A DNA stretch of 64,000 nt from Ornithodoros turicata (lineage: Eukaryota; Arthropoda; Arachnida; Ixodida; Argasidae): contig NC_088201.1 of NCBI RefSeq assembly GCF_037126465.1, positions 71,570,879 through 71,634,878 on the forward strand. Reading direction: 5' to 3'. Below the pieces are notes generated by a model, which saw nothing but the letters and a program-made list of their open reading frames with translations, was not told where the DNA came from and did not search any database. This document shows positions 58,601 through 64,000 of this stretch, in pieces. The stretch's first letter is position 1. The number at the start of each line of letters is the position of its first letter. Both the position numbers and the translations under genes were made by a program.

Positions 58601-59470
58601 AGGAATGCTCTTCTCTCTTAGCCTCTCGCAGGTGGCGGTAGGAGCGCGCAGAGGGCGCTACGAGCGCGCGCATGCGTAGCACCCGTAGAGTGGCGCTTAC
58701 GTCAGTCCACCTCTGGCTCTCGTTGGGAGAAGACGTGCGGTCGTTCGCTCCGTCGTCACTTGATCCCTGGCTGTCGACGAGAGCAGTCGCATCGGTCTGC
58801 GCTCCTACTGTGGTGAGGTGATTTGTTGTGTAACTAATGATTTCGCCAACTTTGTTCCCGCTTTGTTTGCGATTTTCGTGCCCGTGCACGTCGGGTGCTG
58901 GTTGCTGTTGTCCGGGCATTCCCACCATTTTCTATCATCTTCTGCCTTGGGACCGGGAGTAGCGCTGGCGTGATTCTTAATACTTTTGTTGTGAGATTAG
59001 TTGAGAAAGTAACCGCTAGGGGGTGCAGCTGCGGGGTTTATACAGGACAAAAACCCTTACGAGTCAGTTTCTGCCTGCCTCTCGGATGGAGCAGTCGCAT
59101 GGTTCTGCGCTCCTGTTCTGGTGGGCTCATTTGTTGTGTAACTAATTGTTTTTTCTTGTTAGCTATTGATGGTTTGCATACTCTTGCTTTCCCAGCCTCT
59201 GTATTACGAGTGTTTTTCTCCTTGCATGTCCAGAGCTGTCCTAACTTGCCCAGACATGCCATGATGACGTCACAGCTGACGTCACAGGATGTGCGGAACT
59301 GGTGCTGCGATGCTTTGCAACCTGCCTCTGTGCTCCGTCGCCCAGCGACGGTCAGCGGCCGTTCCGGGCCGCTTTCTTCAAGATGACGTCGTTGATCTTC
59401 AACTAAACTCCTTCTCTCCACTCTATCTCTATCTTTTTATTTTATTTTCTACCTATTTTTTTATTTTTTA

Positions 59471-59641
59471 TCAGCTCAACTAGCCCACAACTCACACAGT
59501 GGTCTGGACACGTCCTAGATGCGCCCCAATTAGTGTAATGACTCCCTGAATGATCCTGATTAATGTGGGGGTCCCAATTAGCTCTAATTGCTCATTAATG
59601 GCGTCCAGACGAAGATGTGAGTTGTGGGCCAGTTGAGCTGA
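59471..59641. mobile_element. 171-bp hairpin element at the right arm end
   Basis: Mirror copy of 45199-45370 with the same terminal inverted repeats. Confidence 0.75.
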
Positions 59642-60157
59642 TCCCATACTACTTTCTACTCCCCCAGTCTGCAATTACTCCCCATTTTAGTCCCCTAACC
59701 CAACATTTAATCCCGACATTTACTCCCCAGGACTGCAAATTGTCACTAAACTTCGCGATTGGTCTCCTGAATGCGACAGTCTACGTAAATATGTACCCTT
59801 GGTCAATTTGAACGACATAAGGCTGTATAACTCAGACAACGTAGCAATTTTCCAGACATACAGAGTAAGAAACAGTTAGCGCATCTTTCTTCGCAAATTG
59901 TGCCCTAGTATGGCGCAAGATTTTATATCACTTGATATATCACGGTTGACGGTTTGCTTCAAAGTATTTTCATGCATGCGCACCAATTATGTACCTGGGA
60001 CTCTTACAACAGCGCGTGAAATGCGGTCTTCACTCTGTGACATTCATTTACTCCCGTGCATTTACTCCCGTGCATTTACTCCCGAAAGGGACTATTTTTT
60101 GTGGCAATGCAATTACTCCCCAAAAGGAGTAAAAGTACTCCTATTTTTCTTAGAGTG

Positions 60158-60985
60158 TAGAGAGAGAAAAAGGTTTTTGCTTCTTGCAACTAGTTCGTTC
60201 CCCGTTACTCAATGTAATGTATTGGAATGTCTGGTCTATCGAATGAGTTGTAGCACATATTTTTATGGGAACCGCCACAACCCGAAAATTTCGTTCAAAT
60301 TTGTAAAACTTCATGTTATTTTAGTTTCAAACGTTGCTAATGGCAAAACCATTGCCCTCGGGAGCCCTTTGTCACACACCACATTGTACTTGCACAGATC
60401 CATTTAAGATGTACGCTATTTGAAACTCCACAGAGTCATTCTGGATGGGAAAGATTTGATTGGCCCTGTAACAGTCCCCGAGGATGCCGTCGTAGTCGTA
60501 ATTGCGGTAGAGCATATAGTATGTCAGTACTCTTTCGAAACACTGCAAGGAAAAAGTACCTATGTTTTACTCAGCTATCACGGAAATATTTGGTGTATTA
60601 AGTCGATTCTGTTTCGAGTCGGCACAATATTATAAATCTCAAAGGCTGTTTTCTGCGTTGGCCCATGCTGAACCGCAATATCGACGACATACAGAGTACG
60701 GTGAGGCAAAATCATATCTGAGAAATGCACGGCTTGAAATTCACACAAATGAAATTCACACTTGACAGAAGGAGGTGTCTCTACGTGTCCGCTTAATGTG
60801 ACTTGGAAATAGTCGGGATTGGTGCATTCGTTGAAGAGAGAAAAAAATCGTCCCTTTATCCCTGGAGGGTGAAGCATCGTGAAAAACGCTCTAATTCCTG
60901 CACTTCTTTTTCTTGCCACGAGTGCAGGGGCAGTTCATGCGTCTACAGCTTAGACGCAACAGAAACAGCTTACTCTCAACCATAG
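60158..60985. other. no supported gene
   Basis: Short ORFs on both strands, no recognised motif. Confidence 0.45.
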
Positions 60986-60989
60986 GTGG

Positions 60990-61370
60990 GCATTTGGTGA
61001 AAAATCACTCGCCCTCACCCTCACGTCCCTCACGGGCACATGCCCTCTTTCGCCTTCGCCATCACTGCCCTCACTGGCCCTCACTATCGCGGCCCTCACA
61101 AACGCAAGCCCTCACTCATGAGGGTCTTACCCTCATGAGGACTCCTGTGAGTGCACTCATGAGGTCTGAGGGGCACCAGGTCTGTGTGAGTGAAGTCACC
61201 GGTGAGGCCTGAGGGGTGTGAGGTCAGTATGAGTGCATTCAGAAATGAGGTCAAATGATGCATGCGAGACGTGCGCAAATTATGAAGGCACTCACACGTG
61301 ATGACTTCAGGAACACGAAGCCTGTTGCAAGCCATGAGGCCTATGGTGAGTGCACTCACCGATACGGTTT
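60990..61370. repeat. CCCTCA / CTCATGAG-rich low-complexity region
   Basis: CCCTCAC words at 61008-61140 pass into GTGAGTGCACTCA and CTCATGAGG words, many of them self-complementary, up to about 61365. Confidence 0.7.
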
Positions 61371-61559
61371 AACACTCAAGCAGTTGCAAAACCGTATGAA
61401 GGCTCTTATATGACTGACAGCAGTGAAACTCATTATAATAAATTTTTACTTTTCTTATGTGTGTGGGGTGGACAGGGTATCTATCTATTGGTAACGAAAA
61501 AAACTAGAAGGAAAGGTCAGCAGGGACCACTTTGTTGTGTTTGCGGTGCAGCCATCTGA

Positions 61560-62282
61560 AAAGTGTACATATGGGCATGCTGCAGTTTAAAGAGGTGGTG
61601 TGCACGTTTTTAGCAATTTCGTCCATGTCGCGCTGGGAACACAGCGAAGCGCCCTAAGCTGACTGTTTGGTTGGTGATATGGTTCCAGCGACACAACTAC
61701 AGGCATGGTGCACTTTAAAGGGCTGGTGTGCACGTTTTTAGGAATTTTCTCTATGTCGCACTGGGAACACAGCGGAGCGTCCTGAGCTGACTGATTACTT
61801 GGTGACATGGTTTCAGCGACACACCTACCGGCAGGGTGCACTTTAAAGGGCTGGTGTGTACGTTTTTAGCAATGTCCTCTATGCCGCGATTGGAACACAG
61901 TGAAGCGTCCTGAGATGACTGATTACTTGGTGATATTGTTTCAGCGACACACCTACCGGCAGGGTGCACTTTAAAGGGCTGATATGTGCGTATTTAGCAA
62001 TTTCCTCTACGTCGCACTGGGAACACAGCGAAGTGTCCTGAGCTGACTGATTACTAGGTGATATAGTTCCAGCGGCACAACTACTGGCAGGATGCATTTT
62101 AAAGGGCTGGTGTGCAGATTTTTTGGCAATTTCGTCTACATCGCGCTAGGAACACAGCGAAGCGTCCTAAGCTGACTACTTACTTGGTGATATGGTGCAA
62201 GCGGCAAAACTACCGGCAGGGTGCACTTTAAAGGGTCTGTGTGCAAGTTTTTGGCAATTTCGTCTACGTCGTGCTGGACACA
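61560..62282 (-). repeat. 128-bp minisatellite, first block
   Basis: About 5.6 units; TGCACTTTAAAGGGCTGGTG recurs every 128 bp (for example near 61708, 61836 and 61964). Units include TCGCACTGGGAACACAGCG and TACCGGCAGGGTGCACTTTA. Confidence 0.88.
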
Positions 62283-62640
62283 CCGAATATCATCAAGTAA
62301 TCAATCAGCTCAGGACGCTTCGCTGTATTCCCAGCGCGACATGGACGAAATTGCTATAAATGTGCACACCAGCCCTTTAAAGTGCACCCTGCCGGTAGTT
62401 CTGTTGCTGGAACCATATCACCAAGTAATCAGTCAGCTCAGGATGCTTCGCTGAGTTCCTACAGCGACATAGACGAAATTGCTAAAAGTGTGCACACCAG
62501 CCCTTCCAAATGTACCCTGCCGGTAGTTGTGTTGCTGGAATCATATCACCAAGTAATCGGTGAGCTTAGGACGCTTCGCTGTGTTCCCTGTGCGACATAG
62601 ACGAAATTGCTAAAAGTGTACACACCAGCCCTTTAAACGA
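62283..62640 (+). repeat. 128-bp minisatellite, second block, inverted
   Basis: The same unit on the other strand, about 2.8 units; CACACCAGCCCTTT recurs at 62366, 62494 and 62622. The switch occurs at about 62280. Confidence 0.88.
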
Positions 62641-62850
62641 GCTAGGAAAGCACATTAATCGCTAGCATTTTTTTGAACCAAGTGGTTAATGAGCATATTA
62701 AAATGCACCATGCGAAGTAATGCTATACAGGTGCATAAATATCGCAGAATTGGATTTTGAAAATCGCGACCGTGCGCAACGGTGGCAATACCCGGAACGA
62801 GCCGTCGAGCCGCTTGCGTCATTTTGACGTGAGAAAGGTGGAGCTCCTGA

Positions 62851-63267
62851 ATGGTTTCGAAGAACGTCGTCTGCTATTTTTCACTCGGAACCCCGCTGCA
62901 ATGGTGGAAGACGTTTCTTTTGCTTTTTCTTTGGCTTATCAGATACAGTAAACAAAGACTGGTCTACAGACACTGTTCAAGGTTAGACCGTGAGATTGTA
63001 GAGGCCTCCTCATTGAACTCCCCGAGCGAAGTCAACCAAAAATCGGTCAACCTCTCCCCGCTTGACGTTGCTTTCCCTAAAGCGACCTTCCGGAGTAGGT
63101 GGATTATGAAAATAAACTTCAGGTGCCAGTTGAACGCTGTTCTGTCCGTGTCTGTGTTTTGTATGCTGTTCGTTATCGTGGTGACTGTTTCTTGTTGTGT
63201 TGTTGGTGGCAATACGTATAAACACAGTGCGGCACTAAGCGCTGCTTCACTTCATGCCTCGAAATGA
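62851..63267 (+). CDS. unrecognised ORF with a transmembrane segment
   Basis: A 138-codon ORF. Around residues 95-115 it has a strongly hydrophobic segment (LNAVLSVSVFCMLFVIVVTV) preceded by basic residues (RSRWIMKINFRC), the layout of a type II membrane anchor with a cytoplasmic N-terminus. The stop follows about 25 residues after the anchor, so if real it is a first exon or truncated. M13-type membrane proteases in ticks have similar N-termini, but the evidence is too thin to name it. The start codon is uncertain; the part from about 63000 looks most protein-like. Confidence 0.28.
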   Translation: MVSKNVVCYFSLGTPLQWWKTFLLLFLWLIRYSKQRLVYRHCSRLDREIVEASSLNSPSEVNQKSVNLSPLDVAFPKATFRSRWIMKINFRCQLNAVLSVSVFCMLFVIVVTVSCCVVGGNTYKHSAALSAASLHASK

Positions 63268-64000
63268 TCGCTGCATGGCTATGACCACTAATTCCGTCCG
63301 CTATGTCATTATATCAATATACGCTATATCACTAATTCGCTATGATCACTAGTGCCCGTCACTTTGACTAGCAACTTTGTTAGCCATTCAGTTAATTCCT
63401 TATTCAGCTGGAGGAGTGTTCTTGCCCATACGTTGTCAGATACAATCCAGTGAAATCTATCGCAATATGCCGTCGCCGGCACATCGTGGCATCAGGAGTT
63501 GAACATTCATTGCCTGAGTTACACACCAACATAGCCAAGCAACGTCATAAGACCACCACAATTTATGGTCAACTTACCAACCATCGAGCTAAACGAGAAT
63601 TGGCCGATGCAGACTACAAATGTGGACGACTTGCGTGTGGAGACACGCAAGTTTGAGTTCATCTGTGCTCGGAGCCATTTGTTTTGTCACCATATAGGGC
63701 ATCAGTTTTATCCACCATATAGTGACCGACAACGCCGGTTAAGTTTGCGTCCGACGACATATCAGCGTGCACTGAAACAACACGTGACTAGCGTAAATTT
63801 TAGCTGATTATAAAATGCACATGTTGCGCGCGGAAAACTGCCAACGGCAAACTGTCACTAACCCACCCACAATATTGCAAGCACACAACTAACCAACCAA
63901 CATGCCGCCCTGCTAAGCCAAATGGCTTCTAAATGTGTCTTTCGTTCGCTAAGGCGACTTGAACACATATAGAAAATTCCTGAATTTGAGTGGTTGAATC
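63268..64000. other. no supported gene
   Basis: Short overlapping ORFs at 63450-63807 only. Confidence 0.45.

Larger units (their letters stand above)
52438..59641. repeat. right arm of the 15-kb palindrome
   Basis: Inverted copy of the left arm. It has one extra ~92-bp unit at about 58555-58645 that duplicates the neighbouring CCAAT/CTCF-like module. Confidence 0.85.
45139..60157. mobile_element. 15-kb palindromic element with CACTCTAA termini and TA flanks
   Basis: The left terminus CACTCTAACAAAAAAAGGAG begins at 45139 after TA (45137-45138). The right terminus is its inverse, ending TTAGAGTG at 60157, followed by TA (60158-60159). Almost everything between is two inverted arms: 45199-52310 and 52438-59641. 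They are nearly identical over about 7.1 kb, differing by scattered single bases, a few indels and one ~92-bp extra module on the right. The right side also keeps ~440 bp (59670-60121) that the left lacks, bounded by two copies of TGCAATTACTCCCC. No protein domain is found in any frame. TA flanks would suit a Tc1/mariner-type insertion. Confidence 0.72.

Noticed and set aside
45454..59386. Mirrored ORFs of up to 163 codons in the palindrome arms
   Set aside because: They occur because the arms are duplicated. None contains a domain, and several run through SINE or module sequence.
45139..60157. Pure assembly artefact for the 15-kb palindrome
   Set aside because: The arms differ by scattered bases, a 92-bp module and a 438-bp segment, the centre is unique and the termini have TA flanks. 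An artefact is therefore less likely, although reads are needed to exclude it.

Overview
The window is eukaryotic, intron-containing and almost entirely repetitive. It holds no complete intact host gene that I can recognise. An arthropod, most likely a tick (Ixodida), is the best fit. The reasons are several copies of a tRNA-derived SINE that I associate with ticks, short CCTAACC/TTAGG-like strings, a Ty3/gypsy element, a THAP-domain gene remnant and a dense load of cut-and-paste elements. The species assignment is inference, because no marker gene is present.

Layout. 1-240: the end of a retrotransposon integrase running off the left edge. 345-6110: SINEs (one split by a 492-bp insertion), a Lys/Arg-rich pseudogene fragment and one unrecognised ORF. 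7397-12960: a complete but dead Ty3/gypsy element on the minus strand, with 303/304-bp LTRs about 97% identical and a 4-bp ATAC target duplication. 14155-14437: a mariner transposase N-terminus. 16830-18360: a 5'-truncated LINE with RNase H. 19227-24373: a 5.1-kb two-gene DNA transposon of the ISL2EU type, with a spliced THAP + DDE_Tnp_4 transposase (+) facing a spliced SWIM-finger + YqaJ exonuclease (-). Its terminal inverted repeats consist of 15-bp tandem subrepeats. 25175-27490: two nested non-autonomous elements built the same way with different 15-bp words.

33080-34120: a THAP-family gene with at least three exons, decayed. 37840-39250 and 43640-44135: two internally deleted copies of a Helitron (Helentron-like) protein containing PIF1 helicase and endonuclease parts. 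39596-42490: a foldback-like palindrome with ~96-bp minisatellites in its arms. 45139-60157: a 15-kb element flanked by TA, consisting of two nearly identical ~7.1-kb inverted arms around a 127-bp CpG-rich spacer. The arms carry tandem degenerate modules with CRE, CCAAT and CTCF-consensus motifs and no recognisable protein. 61560-62640: a 128-bp minisatellite that flips orientation midway.

The genes do not form a host pathway. The unit that works together is the ISL2EU pair (DNA-binding transposase plus exonuclease) with its subrepeat termini. The two most interesting structures are that 15-bp-period terminus design, seen in three neighbouring elements, and the 15-kb palindrome.
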